This document shows, in pieces, positions 38,623 to 46,913 of a DNA stretch of 63,706 bases (position 1 is its first letter; each line of letters starts with the position of its first letter). Source of the DNA: Mammaliicoccus fleurettii. GTDB taxonomy: Bacteria; Bacillota; Bacilli; Staphylococcales; Staphylococcaceae. The stretch is from NCBI RefSeq assembly GCF_003970575.1, contig NZ_RXWZ01000077.1, positions 1 to 63,706 of the forward strand, in the 5' to 3' direction. A model generated the notes under the pieces. That model did no database searches. It saw only the letters and a list, made by a program, of their open reading frames with translations, and was not told the DNA's origin. The position numbers and the translations under genes were made by a program.

Positions 38623-38685
38623 TTGTGATTTACATCACAATTTAAACTCAGTATACATCATTTTAAACATTAATAAAATGTTTAA
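38623..38685 (-). promoter_or_regulatory. cydAB promoter with Rex box and upstream dyad
   Basis: TTGTGATTTACATCACAA (38623-38640) is an 18-bp palindrome fitting the Rex (NADH-sensing repressor) pattern TTGTGA-6-TCACAA, 20 bp before the cydA ATG. Minus-strand -10 TATACT is at 38650-38655, so the box covers the transcription start. A second dyad, TTAAACAT-7-ATGTTTAA (38663-38685), overlies the poor -35 region and may bind an activator. Confidence 0.75.
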
Positions 38686-38786
38686 CATTTACAAAGTAAT
38701 GACAAATTAGTGGCATTATTAAACATAATCGTTGAACACAATTAGAAATCGTTATAATATGACTATATAAAGTCGAGGTGAAAGCA

Positions 38787-39017
38787 ATGAATAAAGTTAC
38801 GATTTATACACAAGATCAGTGTCCCCCTTGCCAATTTGTTAAACAATATTTCAAGGAAAAGGAAATTGATTACACTGAAAAAAATATTAAAAATAAACAG
38901 TTCAAAAATGAATTAATAGATTTAGATAGCTTTTCAACGCCTACTGTTCTTATAAATGATAAAGTATTTTACCAAGTTGATATAAATTCTTTCAATGAAG
39001 CTTTAGGTAAAAACTGA
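38787..39017 (+). CDS. Glutaredoxin/NrdH-like thiol protein
   Basis: A 76-aa thioredoxin-fold protein with a CPPC active site (residues 11-14) and the cis-Pro segment STPTVLIN. ATG 38787 follows GAGGTG by 6 nt. A GTG three codons earlier overlaps that site. It is a small dithiol reductase of the glutaredoxin/NrdH type. The in vivo partner is unknown. Its stop overlaps the next ATG by 1 bp (TGATG), so it is coupled to the phosphoesterase. Confidence 0.85.
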   Translation: MNKVTIYTQDQCPPCQFVKQYFKEKEIDYTEKNIKNKQFKNELIDLDSFSTPTVLINDKVFYQVDINSFNEALGKN

Positions 39018-39790
39018 TGAAATTTCATTTTCCAAATTCTAAAATAAAGTTAGTAACGCATTCACTTCAAAGTAATTTATCTACTAATTTAAAGATAGTC
39101 CATATTTCAGATTTACACTTAGGCTATTATTCTACTTTAGAATACTTACATCAACTTGTTCTTTTAATAAACAAACAAGAGGCTGATATAGTTTGTTTTA
39201 CTGGTGATTGTTTTGACAATATCAAATATGCTTCATTTGATCCTTATCTTGTTATACCTTTATTTAGAACGATTCAATCAAAATATGGTAAGTTTTTCGT
39301 TCCTGGCAATCATGATTACGGGTCAAACAGTATACAAATCGTATTAAACATCATAAAAAAGTCTGGTTTTCAATTACTACTAAATGATTATTATAAAATT
39401 GTGACTCCAGCTGGTAATATTTTAATACATGGAATAGACGATATATGTTTTGGCCAACCAAATTTTAATAGTTCCTTCCAATTAGCAGATGGTCCTATCG
39501 CATATAGAATAGGTTTGATGCATGAACCTGATAAAGTTAAATTGTTGGACCCTAACATCGACTTAGTATTATCTGGCCATACACATGGAGGCCAAGTACG
39601 CGTGCCTAAAATTGGTGCATTATATACACCTACTTTTGGCAAAAAATATATTCAAGGTTTATATCATATTAGAAGACAGCAACATCTATTTGTAAACAAA
39701 GGTATAGGCATGACGAGATTACCTATTAGAATATTTTGTTCACCTGAAATTGGCATATTTAATATTAAAGCTAAAAAAAGTAGGACGTGA
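39017..39790 (+). CDS. Calcineurin-like metallophosphoesterase (YkuE type)
   Basis: A 257-aa phosphoesterase. Metal-binding motifs are in order: ISDLHLG (about 31-37), FTGDCFDN, PGNHDYG (about 97-103) and GHTHGGQ (about 190-196). It belongs to the YkuE-like group, often membrane-associated, acting on lipid or nucleotide phosphoesters. No signal or membrane helix is visible here. Substrate unknown. Co-transcribed with the glutaredoxin-like gene. Confidence 0.87.
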   Translation: MKFHFPNSKIKLVTHSLQSNLSTNLKIVHISDLHLGYYSTLEYLHQLVLLINKQEADIVCFTGDCFDNIKYASFDPYLVIPLFRTIQSKYGKFFVPGNHDYGSNSIQIVLNIIKKSGFQLLLNDYYKIVTPAGNILIHGIDDICFGQPNFNSSFQLADGPIAYRIGLMHEPDKVKLLDPNIDLVLSGHTHGGQVRVPKIGALYTPTFGKKYIQGLYHIRRQQHLFVNKGIGMTRLPIRIFCSPEIGIFNIKAKKSRT

Positions 39791-39811
39791 GTAAATCACG
39801 CCCTACTTTTT
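39776..39811. terminator. Bidirectional terminator before ptsI
   Basis: AAAAGTAGGaCGTGA pairs with TCACGcCCTACTTTTT over a 5-nt loop. It overlaps the phosphoesterase stop and lies 9 bp from the ptsI stop. Confidence 0.87.
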
Positions 39812-39820
39812 ATTTACCAT

Positions 39821-41533
39821 TTATGATAATTCATTAACAAGTTCTACAACTTCTTCTTCAGTTGCACAGTTAATAGCACGACTTGCTAATTCTTGCATTT
39901 CTTTTTGATCTAATTGTTTGATTTGTTTTCTTGCTTTAAGAATACTTGTCGCACTCATAGAAAATTCATCTAAGCCTAATCCAAGTAATAATGGAATTGC
40001 CGTGTTATCTCCAGCCATTTCTCCACACATACCTGTCCATTTACCTTCTTTATGTGAAGCTTCAATTACTTGCTTAACTAAGCGAAGAATTGCTGGGTTA
40101 TATGGTTGGTATAAATATGAAACACGCTCAGACATACGATCAGCTGCCATAGTGTATTGGATTAAATCGTTTGTACCGATACTGAAGAAATCAACTTCTT
40201 TATCAAAGATATCAGCAAGTGCTGCAGTTGATGGAATCTCTACCATAATACCGATTTCGATATCATCATCAACTTTAACACCTTCAGAAACTAATTTCTC
40301 TTTTTCTTCTAGTAAGATTGCTTTAGCGTCTCTGAATTCTTTAATTGTAGCTATCATTGGAAACATGATATTTAATTTACCGAACTCAGATGCACGTAAT
40401 AATGCTCTTAATTGTGTTCTAAAGATGTCAGTTTGGTCTAGACATAAGCGAATAGCTCTATATCCTAAGAATGGGTTCATTTCTTTAGGTAAGTTTAAGT
40501 AAGATAATTCTTTATCTCCACCAATATCTAAAGTACGAACAACTACACGTTTACCGTCCATTTCTTTTAATACTTTACTATAAGCTTCGAATTGTTCCTC
40601 TTCTGAAGGCATATTGTCTCTACCCATGTATAAAAACTCAGTACGGTATAAACCGATACCTTCTGCACCATTATTTTTAACACCCGTTAAATCTTTAGGT
40701 GTTCCAATATTAGCTGCAAGTTCTACATGAACTCCGTCTTTAGAAACAGATTCATCATTAACAAGTTTCGCTAGTTCTTCTTTTTCAGCTAAGAAGTTAG
40801 TATGTTTTTGTTCGTAAGCTTGAACTTCATCCTCTGTAGGGTCAATAATTACATCACCAGATAGACCATCAATGATAAGACTATCTCCATGTTTCACTCG
40901 GCTAGTAATATCTTTTGTACCTACTACAGCAGGAATTTCTAATGAACGACTCATTATTGCTGAGTGTGAAGTTCTTCCACCGATGTTTGTAGCAAAACCT
41001 TTAACAAATTCTTTGTTAAGTTGTGCTGTATCAGATGGTGTTAAATCTTCACCAACAATAATAACGCTTTCATTAATCATACTAGGATTTGGCAACTCTA
41101 CTCCCAATATATGAGCCAAAATACGTTTCGAAACGTCACGGATATCTGCCGCACGTTCTTTCATGTATTCATTATCCATATTTTCAAAAATCGTAATGAA
41201 ATTTGAAGATACTTCTTCTAATGCTGTTGGCGCATTAACTTTATTATTGCGAATATTTTCTTCAATTGGATTGAGTAATTCTGGATCTTCTAACACTAAT
41301 AAATGTGCATCAAAAATCGCAGCTTTATCAGCTCCAAGTTGTTTCTCAGCATTATTTCGAATCTGAGTTAATTCAACTTTAGATTGGTTAACAGCTGCTT
41401 TGAACTTTTCAACTTCGCCATCTACATCGCTGATATTTTCGCTAGAAAATGATAAGTCAGGTTCAACTAATAAATATGCTTTACTAATAGCCACACCATC
41501 AGATGCAGCTATCCCTTTTAAAATTTCAGACAT
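39821..41533 (-). CDS. ptsI: PTS enzyme I
   Basis: A 570-aa phosphoenolpyruvate-protein phosphotransferase, the first step of sugar PTS uptake. The phosphorylated His190 is in [12 protein letters not shown]. The PEP-binding barrel (about 255-540) carries the family signature region [13 protein letters not shown] and the catalytic Cys in GMCGEMAGD. It starts at the last base of ptsH (TAATG), so translation is coupled. Confidence 0.96.
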   Translation of the reverse strand: MSEILKGIAASDGVAISKAYLLVEPDLSFSSENISDVDGEVEKFKAAVNQSKVELTQIRNNAEKQLGADKAAIFDAHLLVLEDPELLNPIEENIRNNKVNAPTALEEVSSNFITIFENMDNEYMKERAADIRDVSKRILAHILGVELPNPSMINESVIIVGEDLTPSDTAQLNKEFVKGFATNIGGRTSHSAIMSRSLEIPAVVGTKDITSRVKHGDSLIIDGLSGDVIIDPTEDEVQAYEQKHTNFLAEKEELAKLVNDESVSKDGVHVELAANIGTPKDLTGVKNNGAEGIGLYRTEFLYMGRDNMPSEEEQFEAYSKVLKEMDGKRVVVRTLDIGGDKELSYLNLPKEMNPFLGYRAIRLCLDQTDIFRTQLRALLRASEFGKLNIMFPMIATIKEFRDAKAILLEEKEKLVSEGVKVDDDIEIGIMVEIPSTAALADIFDKEVDFFSIGTNDLIQYTMAADRMSERVSYLYQPYNPAILRLVKQVIEASHKEGKWTGMCGEMAGDNTAIPLLLGLGLDEFSMSATSILKARKQIKQLDQKEMQELASRAINCATEEEVVELVNELS

Positions 41534-41799
41534 TATTTAGTTAATCCTTCTTTTGATAATACTTCAGTAATTGCTTCGATTGCTTCTTTCTCGTCACTAC
41601 CCTCAGCGTAGATAGTGATTTCAGCATCTTTACCAACACCTAGGCTCATTACACCCATAATAGATTTTAAGTTTACTTTTTTAGCGTTATATTCTAATTG
41701 TACATCTGAATCAAATTTAGATGCAGTTTGTACTAACATAGTTGCTGGTCTTGCATGAATACCCGTTTCGTCAATTATTACGTAAGAATTTTGTTCCAT
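41533..41799 (-). CDS. ptsH: PTS phosphocarrier protein HPr
   Basis: An 88-aa HPr with catalytic His15 (GIHARPAT) and regulatory Ser46 ([10 protein letters not shown]), the site of HPr kinase. Ser46-phosphorylated HPr is the CcpA co-repressor, which matters for the cre boxes found at 44000 and 46568 in this window. GAAGGAG precedes ATG. Confidence 0.96.
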   Translation of the reverse strand: MEQNSYVIIDETGIHARPATMLVQTASKFDSDVQLEYNAKKVNLKSIMGVMSLGVGKDAEITIYAEGSDEKEAIEAITEVLSKEGLTK

Positions 41800-41845
41800 A
41801 TTATTGTCTCCTTCTAATTCCTATATTTAATTTGTATAAAATCAA

Positions 41846-41874
41846 ATTTTATCTATACGATTAAAGAATATCAA
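41846..41874 (-). promoter_or_regulatory. ptsHI promoter
   Basis: Minus-strand -35 TTGATA (41869-41874), 17-nt spacer, -10 TAAAAT (41846-41851), about 45 bp before the ptsH start. Confidence 0.65.
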
Positions 41875-41891
41875 AAAAACACTTACAATTC

Positions 41892-41924
41892 AATCAAATT
41901 ACATAACTATGCAGTTATTTGATT
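41892..41924 (-). terminator. Probable terminator after psuG
   Basis: AATCAAAT pairs with ATTTGATT and, inside, AACT pairs with AGTT around GCAT, with a 5-nt bulge. On the minus strand a run of seven Ts follows about 11 nt later. Weaker than the other terminators here. Confidence 0.45.
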
Positions 41925-41934
41925 CAATTCTCCT

Positions 41935-42852
41935 TTATTTTGATAGGTTCGAATATTCAACTGCTATTTGTGTTCCAATTTTGGCATTATGTTCAACAAG
42001 TTTAATATTTGTTTCTAATGATTTTCCATCAGATTGTTTAACAATTTCACCTAATAGGAATGGTGTTGAATCTTTACCATGAACGCCTTCTTTTTCAGCT
42101 TTTGCAACTGCTTTATCTATAATTCCGTTAATAAAACTTGAGTCTAATTGATCTTCTTCAGGAACTGGGTTCGCAATTACGATACCTGAATCTAATCCTA
42201 AATCCCATTGTACTTCTGCTAATTGTGCAATTGTTTTTACATCATCGATTCTCGTATTTAATTTCAAACCACTTTCTCTTGTAAAGAATGCAGGAAGTTC
42301 ATCTGTTTGATAGCCAACCACTGGTACACCTTTAGTTTCTAAATATTCTAAAGTTTTGTCTAAATCAAGGATTGATTTTGCGCCAGCACAAATTACTGCT
42401 ACTTTAGTTTTTGAAAGTTCATCTAAATCAGCTGAGATATCCATTGTATGTTCTGCGCCTTTATGAACACCACCGATTCCACCTGTTACGAAGAATTTAA
42501 TATCAGCTAATTGAGCACAAATCATAGTTGATGCTACAGTAGTTGCACCGATTTTTTTAGTAGCTAATATTTCTGCAATGTCTCTTCTTGAAACTTTGGC
42601 AACATCTTCTGCACTTGCTAATAATTCTAGTTCTTCATCATTTAAACCGATTTTTATTTCTCCATTAATAATTGCTATAGTTGCTGGAACTCCACCATTG
42701 TCTCTTACAATTTGCTCCACTTTTTTAGCCATTTCTACGTTTTGTGGGTATGGCATACCGTGTGAAATAATTGTAGATTCTAATGCAACGATTGCTTTAT
42801 CTTCCTGTTTAGCTTTTTCTACCTCTTTTGAAAATTGAATATAGTTTTTCAT
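41935..42852 (-). CDS. psuG: Pseudouridine-5'-phosphate glycosidase
   Basis: A 305-aa Mn-dependent C-C lyase that splits pseudouridine 5'-phosphate into uracil and ribose 5-phosphate. The family pattern is clear: VALESTIISHGMPYPQN near the N terminus, KKIGATTVASTMICAQ in the middle, and GGIGGVHKGAEHTMDISADL. It overlaps psuK by 4 bp (ATGA). Together the two genes recycle pseudouridine from RNA turnover. Confidence 0.94.
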   Translation of the reverse strand: MKNYIQFSKEVEKAKQEDKAIVALESTIISHGMPYPQNVEMAKKVEQIVRDNGGVPATIAIINGEIKIGLNDEELELLASAEDVAKVSRRDIAEILATKKIGATTVASTMICAQLADIKFFVTGGIGGVHKGAEHTMDISADLDELSKTKVAVICAGAKSILDLDKTLEYLETKGVPVVGYQTDELPAFFTRESGLKLNTRIDDVKTIAQLAEVQWDLGLDSGIVIANPVPEEDQLDSSFINGIIDKAVAKAEKEGVHGKDSTPFLLGEIVKQSDGKSLETNIKLVEHNAKIGTQIAVEYSNLSK

Positions 42853-43952
42853 TTTATTTCCTCCATGTCTTTTATTAGTTGTTTTCTATCTAAATCTTGT
42901 CTAACTGTATAAGATGTTTTAATAGTCTTTGAAGCATTTGCTCTAGCTAAATTAACAATTTGTTCTATATCATATGATTTCAGCCATCCGTAAATTAATG
43001 CTGATGTAAAAGCATCTCCAGCTCCTGTTACATCTACAACACGGTCTACTGCGTTAACCTGAAACTCATGTTGTCCCTCTGTACCTACATAAAATATCTT
43101 TTCTTTACCAGATGTAACAATTAAATTGCTAACACCTAATGACTTAATCTCACTCATATAACTTTGTAATTCTAATTCTGAATGTGCTTCTTTACCAACA
43201 TATGATTCAACCTCATCTTTATTTAAAATCAACCAATCTACTGCGTGTAAATTGTTTGGAAGTCTATTCATTTTTGGTCCTGAAACAGCGATCAGAACAA
43301 GTTTAATTTGTTTTTTCTCTGCATATGAGCATAAGAACTCAAGTGTTTCTTTAGGACAATTTAAGTCAGCAATGATACATTTCGACTTATTTAATAAATA
43401 AGTATTCTTAATCATAAACTCTGGCGTAATTTTGTCATATACTGACATATCCGCGAGCCCCATCGTCATATTTCCATCTTGATCTAACAATGCTGTATAA
43501 CTACCTGTAGCTTCACTAGAAATTTTCTCAACATAATCTACATTCATAAATGGTGACGATAAATCAGCAATATGTTGCCACTCTGCATCATTTCCTGAAG
43601 TTGTTAATAGAAGTACATCTTCACCTATACGTCCTAAGTTTTCTGCGACATTTCTTGCAACTCCACCAATAGATGATTCAGATGTAACAGGATTCGAAGT
43701 ACCTTGTACTAATTTGTCTGTAACATGAAACTTCCTATCAATGTTCGCACCACCTATACAAACAATAGGATTTTGTTCATTTAATACATAAGCTTTTCCT
43801 TGCACATATTCTTTCTTTACTAATCCTGATATTATATTTGCAACAGCTGGTCTTGATAAACCAACTTTATCTGATAATTCTTGTTGTGAAATAAAAGGGT
43901 TCTCTTTAATTAAATTAAGTATTAACTTTTCATTTTCATTCAAGTAACTCAC
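42849..43952 (-). CDS. psuK: Pseudouridine kinase with N-terminal helix-turn-helix
   Basis: A 367-aa fusion. Residues about 10-50 form a winged helix-turn-helix (ISQQELSDKVGLSRPAVANI). The rest is a PfkB-type sugar kinase (VCIGGANIDRKF near 66, DVTGAGDAFTSALIYG near the end). The kinase phosphorylates pseudouridine for PsuG. The DNA-binding part suggests self-regulation, as in other HTH-PfkB fusions. A cre box lies 48 bp upstream, and two ATGTTTA direct repeats lie between it and the start. Confidence 0.88.
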   Translation of the reverse strand: MSYLNENEKLILNLIKENPFISQQELSDKVGLSRPAVANIISGLVKKEYVQGKAYVLNEQNPIVCIGGANIDRKFHVTDKLVQGTSNPVTSESSIGGVARNVAENLGRIGEDVLLLTTSGNDAEWQHIADLSSPFMNVDYVEKISSEATGSYTALLDQDGNMTMGLADMSVYDKITPEFMIKNTYLLNKSKCIIADLNCPKETLEFLCSYAEKKQIKLVLIAVSGPKMNRLPNNLHAVDWLILNKDEVESYVGKEAHSELELQSYMSEIKSLGVSNLIVTSGKEKIFYVGTEGQHEFQVNAVDRVVDVTGAGDAFTSALIYGWLKSYDIEQIVNLARANASKTIKTSYTVRQDLDRKQLIKDMEEIK

Positions 43953-43999
43953 CTCACAAACAAATGTTTATTTTTAGAACTTATGTTTACAAATTCATT

Positions 44000-44014
44000 A
44001 TAAAGCGTTTTCAT
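44000..44014 (-). promoter_or_regulatory. Probable CcpA cre box upstream of psuK
   Basis: Minus-strand ATGAAAACGCTTTAT matches the cre consensus WTGNAANCGNWNNCW except one base. It lies 48 bp before the psuK start, near where the promoter should be, so carbon catabolite repression of psuKG is likely. Confidence 0.6.
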
Positions 44015-44039
44015 TTAAAATGCAAATTTAAAAATATTA

Positions 44040-44091
44040 GGAGTAGTACAAAGTTCTAATTTTATAAAAATAGATTTTGTCATACTACTCC
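44040..44091. repeat. Long hairpin upstream of psuK
   Basis: GGAGTAGTA (44040-44048) and TACTACTCC (44083-44091) are exact complements around a 34-nt AT-rich centre. The region 43953-44639 has no gene. Besides this hairpin it holds the psuK control sites, the 41-bp array and a terminator. The role of the hairpin is unclear. Confidence 0.5.
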
Positions 44092-44200
44092 CGAGAAAAA
44101 TTATTTTATTTAAAAAAGATTGATATAAGTGCATAATTAATCCAATCAAACACCGCCTATATAATGATGAAATGCTGAAACATAAATAAGTTTATAAAAA

Positions 44201-44567
44201 AATGAGTTAAGTCGTAGATAAATTAGACAATTAAGCGAAGAGTTCGACCAAGTTGTAGATTAAGTCAGAAGTTAAACTAAGAGTTTGGCTAAGTTGTAGA
44301 TTAAGTCGGTAGTTAATCTAAGAGTTCAGCTAAGTTGTAGATTAAGTCAGGAATTAATCTAAGAGTTCGACCAAGTTGTAGATTAAGTCAGAAGTTAATT
44401 GAAGAGTTCAGCCAAGTTGTAGATTAATTAGATAGTTAAGCGAAGAGATTGGCTAAGTTGTAGATTAAGTCAGGAGTTAATCGAAGAGTTTGGCCAAGTT
44501 GTAGATTAAGTCGGAAGTTAATCGAAGAGTTCAGCTAAGTTGTAGATTAAGTCAAAAGTTAATCTAA
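44201..44567. repeat. 41-bp tandem hairpin-repeat array 2 (9 units)
   Basis: Unit starts at 44240, 44281, 44322, 44363, 44404, 44445, 44486 and 44527 are each 41 bp apart, after a variant first unit from about 44201. The core TAGATTAA-8-TTAATCTA and linker AGAGTTCG.CCAAGTTG are as in the array at 17059, but the loop is usually GTCAGAAG or GTCGGAAG. The lead-in (AAAAATGAG-TAAGT) and the trailer (TTAATCTA-GACA-CCC) are shared by both arrays. Confidence 0.93.
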
Positions 44568-44593
44568 GACACCCTCAAAATCAACAATATACA

Positions 44594-44633
44594 ATAAGAG
44601 GATGGGACAAATTAATTGTCCCATCCTCTTTTT
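44594..44633 (-). terminator. Terminator after the DUF697 gene
   Basis: AAGAGGATGGGACAA-ttaa-TTGTCCCATCCTCTT with flanking A and T runs, just beyond the stop at 44640. Confidence 0.88.
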
Positions 44634-44639
44634 ATAACA

Positions 44640-45176
44640 CTATTCACCTATAAATTCTTGAATAACTGTTTCACATTTCTTAATGTGATCGTCACCCATT
44701 TTTTTCATTAAATAATAACTAATTGAACCAGCAACAGCTTGACCTACAAGTGGTATCCATCTTGATTGTTTAGCTGCTTCACGTTTAACTACTGATTTAA
44801 AGAATACTTTCACCATAGCATTAGTAACTTTTTGTCCTATGAATTGACTACCTTTCATGGCAGCTGATGTAAGCACTTTTTGTTTTAAATCATCTTGCAT
44901 TTTGTTCACTTGTTTATGACTTAGTCCATAAATTTTATTGATATCTTCAATAATATCACCCATAAGTTTAATATCCATACCCACACCTAAACCTGGGATA
45001 GGAACTACATTCGCTGCAGATGACATTAATGATTTTTTATAAACTAGTTCTTTAGCTCTTTTTCTACGCTCTAATAATTCATCTTGTGTTACTGGTAACT
45101 CAGAACGTTTTTTAATTTCTTCTATGCCTAATGCTTTATTTCCTGCTTTTGTACTAATTTTATTAAAAATACCCAT
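44640..45176 (-). CDS. DUF697-type (YcjF-like) protein
   Basis: A 178-aa protein starting at ATG 45176, which has GAGGAGA upstream. An earlier in-frame ATG would sit ahead of that site. NVVPIPGLGVGMDIKLMGDII (about 56-76) and WIPLVGQAVAGSISYYLMKKMG (near 140-161) are the two moderately hydrophobic segments of DUF697. The function of the family is not established. Monocistronic, between a terminator and the methyltransferase gene. Confidence 0.75.
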   Translation of the reverse strand: MGIFNKISTKAGNKALGIEEIKKRSELPVTQDELLERRKRAKELVYKKSLMSSAANVVPIPGLGVGMDIKLMGDIIEDINKIYGLSHKQVNKMQDDLKQKVLTSAAMKGSQFIGQKVTNAMVKVFFKSVVKREAAKQSRWIPLVGQAVAGSISYYLMKKMGDDHIKKCETVIQEFIGE

Positions 45177-45248
45177 TATGTTCAATCTCCTCACAGTTTC
45201 GTTAGTATTCAATACTAGAATATTAACTTATACCCGTTTTAGGAAATT

Positions 45249-46421
45249 TTAACCATTTATTTGGACAAAGACTACTTTTAAATACTTGCTCGGTTTGTAA
45301 TGTGGATGGCTCTTAAAGTCTTTAGGTAAGCCCATTACATCTGAAATTGTATAATCTACATCTAGCGCATCCAATGTTTGGTTAATCATCTTCTTAAACG
45401 CTTTTTGAGGAAAAGCACTTGAATTTGTACTTAATACTAAAGTACCTTGTTCATTTAGTAGTTCTAAAGACCCTTCAATTAATTCTGGGTAATTTTTCTG
45501 AACGCTAAATGTTTTTTTCTTATGACGAGCAAAACTTGGAGGATCAATAACAACTACATCATAACTCAAACCGTGACGAAGAGCGTATTTGAAATAATCG
45601 AATACATCCATGATGAATATATGATTATTATTTAAATCAATTGCATTTAATCCAAAATTAGCTTCAGTAAGTGGTCTTGCTCTGTTTGCTAAATCTACAC
45701 TAGTCGTGGAATTAGCATTCTCACTTGCTGCAACAGAAAAAGCACCAGTATAACTAAACAAATTCAGCACATCTTTATCTTCGCTATAATGATCTCTTAA
45801 TTTTTTTCGTACATCTTTTTGATCTAGGAAAATACCTGTCATCGGTCCATCGTCTAAATCGATATTATAATATAAATGATTTTCTTCCACTACGTATGGG
45901 AAACCAGGTGCTGTTCCGTCAACAAAATCAGATGCAGTTTCCATTCCTCTAAATCTTCTTTTTTCAAAAATAGATTTATATTCAAATACTTCTTTAATAG
46001 CAGGTAACAATCTATCTTTCAAACGATAAATACCTACAGAGTACCATTGAATCAGTAAATGTCCGTCGTAATAATCAATTGTCAATCCACCGATACCGTC
46101 ACCTTCAGCATTGAATATTCTATATGCATTTATACCATCAACATGATCATAATATTCTCTTTCACTTTTAGCCGTCTTAAATAGATTTACAAAAAAGTTA
46201 TGATCTATCTTTTCAGTTGAATCTAAAGATAATACCCAACCGATACCTTTATTTTGTTCACCATAATAAGCTGTAGCAATAAATCTTTTACCAGAATCTA
46301 CAAGCGCTACTAATTCACCTTCATCTGTACTTGGCATATCAAATACATCATCTTTTTCAACAAGAGGGAAACCTCTTAAATATTTATCTTCTTTACCTCT
46401 TTTGAGCATTAACTGTTTCAT
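45249..46421 (-). CDS. Class I SAM-dependent methyltransferase, RlmI/RlmK-like
   Basis: A 390-aa probable rRNA cytosine-5 methyltransferase. The N-terminal PUA-like part (about 1-80) precedes the RlmI-type middle region (DGIGGLTIDYYDGH) and the SAM-binding VLNLFSYTGAFSVAA, with the catalytic region VIDPPSFARHKK. ATG 46421 is chosen because AAAGGATGG lies upstream. The longer frame would begin in the promoter. Substrate is by family, not proven. Confidence 0.85.
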   Translation of the reverse strand: MKQLMLKRGKEDKYLRGFPLVEKDDVFDMPSTDEGELVALVDSGKRFIATAYYGEQNKGIGWVLSLDSTEKIDHNFFVNLFKTAKSEREYYDHVDGINAYRIFNAEGDGIGGLTIDYYDGHLLIQWYSVGIYRLKDRLLPAIKEVFEYKSIFEKRRFRGMETASDFVDGTAPGFPYVVEENHLYYNIDLDDGPMTGIFLDQKDVRKKLRDHYSEDKDVLNLFSYTGAFSVAASENANSTTSVDLANRARPLTEANFGLNAIDLNNNHIFIMDVFDYFKYALRHGLSYDVVVIDPPSFARHKKKTFSVQKNYPELIEGSLELLNEQGTLVLSTNSSAFPQKAFKKMINQTLDALDVDYTISDVMGLPKDFKSHPHYKPSKYLKVVFVQING

Positions 46422-46455
46422 TATTTTTTGGCCATCCTTTCGAAATGTCTCACAT

Positions 46456-46484
46456 ATTATAACGTATATTACGCAAAACGCCAA
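46456..46484 (-). promoter_or_regulatory. Methyltransferase promoter
   Basis: Minus-strand -35 TTGGCG (46479-46484), 17-nt spacer, -10 TATAAT (46456-46461). The -35 overlaps the end of the T-run of the small-RNA terminator, so the two genes are packed back to back. Confidence 0.68.
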
Positions 46485-46582
46485 AAAAACAGAGTATCCC
46501 CCTTTAGAATACTCTGTTAACCGAATTTATTAATCAAAATTTCCCCCAGAAAGTTTGATCCCCTTTTATGTAAACGTTTACT
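46483..46582 (-). ncRNA. Candidate CcpA-controlled small RNA with G-rich hairpin loops
   Basis: About 100 nt, from a start near 46582 to a T-run at 46489-46483. Minus-strand order: cre palindrome, single-stranded AAAAGGGGATC, a hairpin ATCAAA-C-TTTC-TGGGG-GAAA-T-TTTGAT (46533-46559) with G-run loop, an AU-rich linker, then the terminator AACAGAGTAT-11-ATACTCTGTT (46488-46518), whose loop holds AAAGGGGG, followed by seven Ts. No meaningful frame is present (longest after a ribosome-site-like G-run is six codons). The three G-runs resemble ribosome sites and could pair with C-rich regulatory RNAs. Transcription is inferred from signals only. Confidence 0.68.
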
Positions 46583-46617
46583 AAAATTAGTATAAAGGAT
46601 AAGATTATTCCGTGCAA
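46568..46617 (-). promoter_or_regulatory. Small-RNA promoter with perfect cre box at the start site
   Basis: -35 TTGCAC (46612-46617), 17-nt spacer, -10 TATACT (46589-46594) on the minus strand. The sequence ATGTAAACGTTTACT (46568-46582, plus strand) fits the cre consensus at every position and begins at the expected first transcribed base. CcpA bound there should block transcription when preferred sugars are present. Confidence 0.75.
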
Positions 46618-46861
46618 TACATTTTCCAAAGAAATTCATTAAAAATATTTACTTTTTACATTTTTAATTTCACTATCAAGCTAAATATTTATTTTAATCT
46701 ATATATATAAAATGTTATATAACTCTTGAATTGTGTGAATATAGTTGCCCTTGTTTACACTTCTCTTCAGTTTTGTCACTACACCTATCCATATTTACTC
46801 TACTTACATGTTGTGTGAATAAAAAAGTCCTACAAAAAGTATACTGATACTCTAAAACATA
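46618..46861. other. AT-rich spacer with an 11-bp direct repeat
   Basis: No convincing gene. TTGTGTGAATA occurs at about 46733 and again about 80 bp later. A 25-codon minus-strand frame near 46750 has no ribosome site and was not accepted. Confidence 0.4.
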
Positions 46862-46902
46862 AAAAACCTGTCAACAAAGTTCGACTTTGTTGGCAGGTTT
46901 TG
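46862..46902 (-). terminator. Terminator after auxA
   Basis: AAAACCTGtCAACAAAGT-tcg-ACTTTGTTGgCAGGTTTT, an almost perfect 18-bp stem 11 bp past the stop at 46914. Confidence 0.88.
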
Positions 46903-46913
46903 ACTATATTTCT

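Noticed and set aside
44040-44091. T-box leader upstream of psuK
   Set aside because: The hairpin lacks the T-box sequence and any terminator/antiterminator pair, and psuK is not an amino-acid gene.
44201-44567. CRISPR array or tRNA-like cluster
   Set aside because: Units are near-identical hairpins with no spacers. No cloverleaf or CCA-type end can be drawn.
46745-46830. 25-codon minus-strand frame in the auxA/small-RNA spacer
   Set aside because: No ribosome site at proper spacing, and its composition is like random AT-rich sequence.
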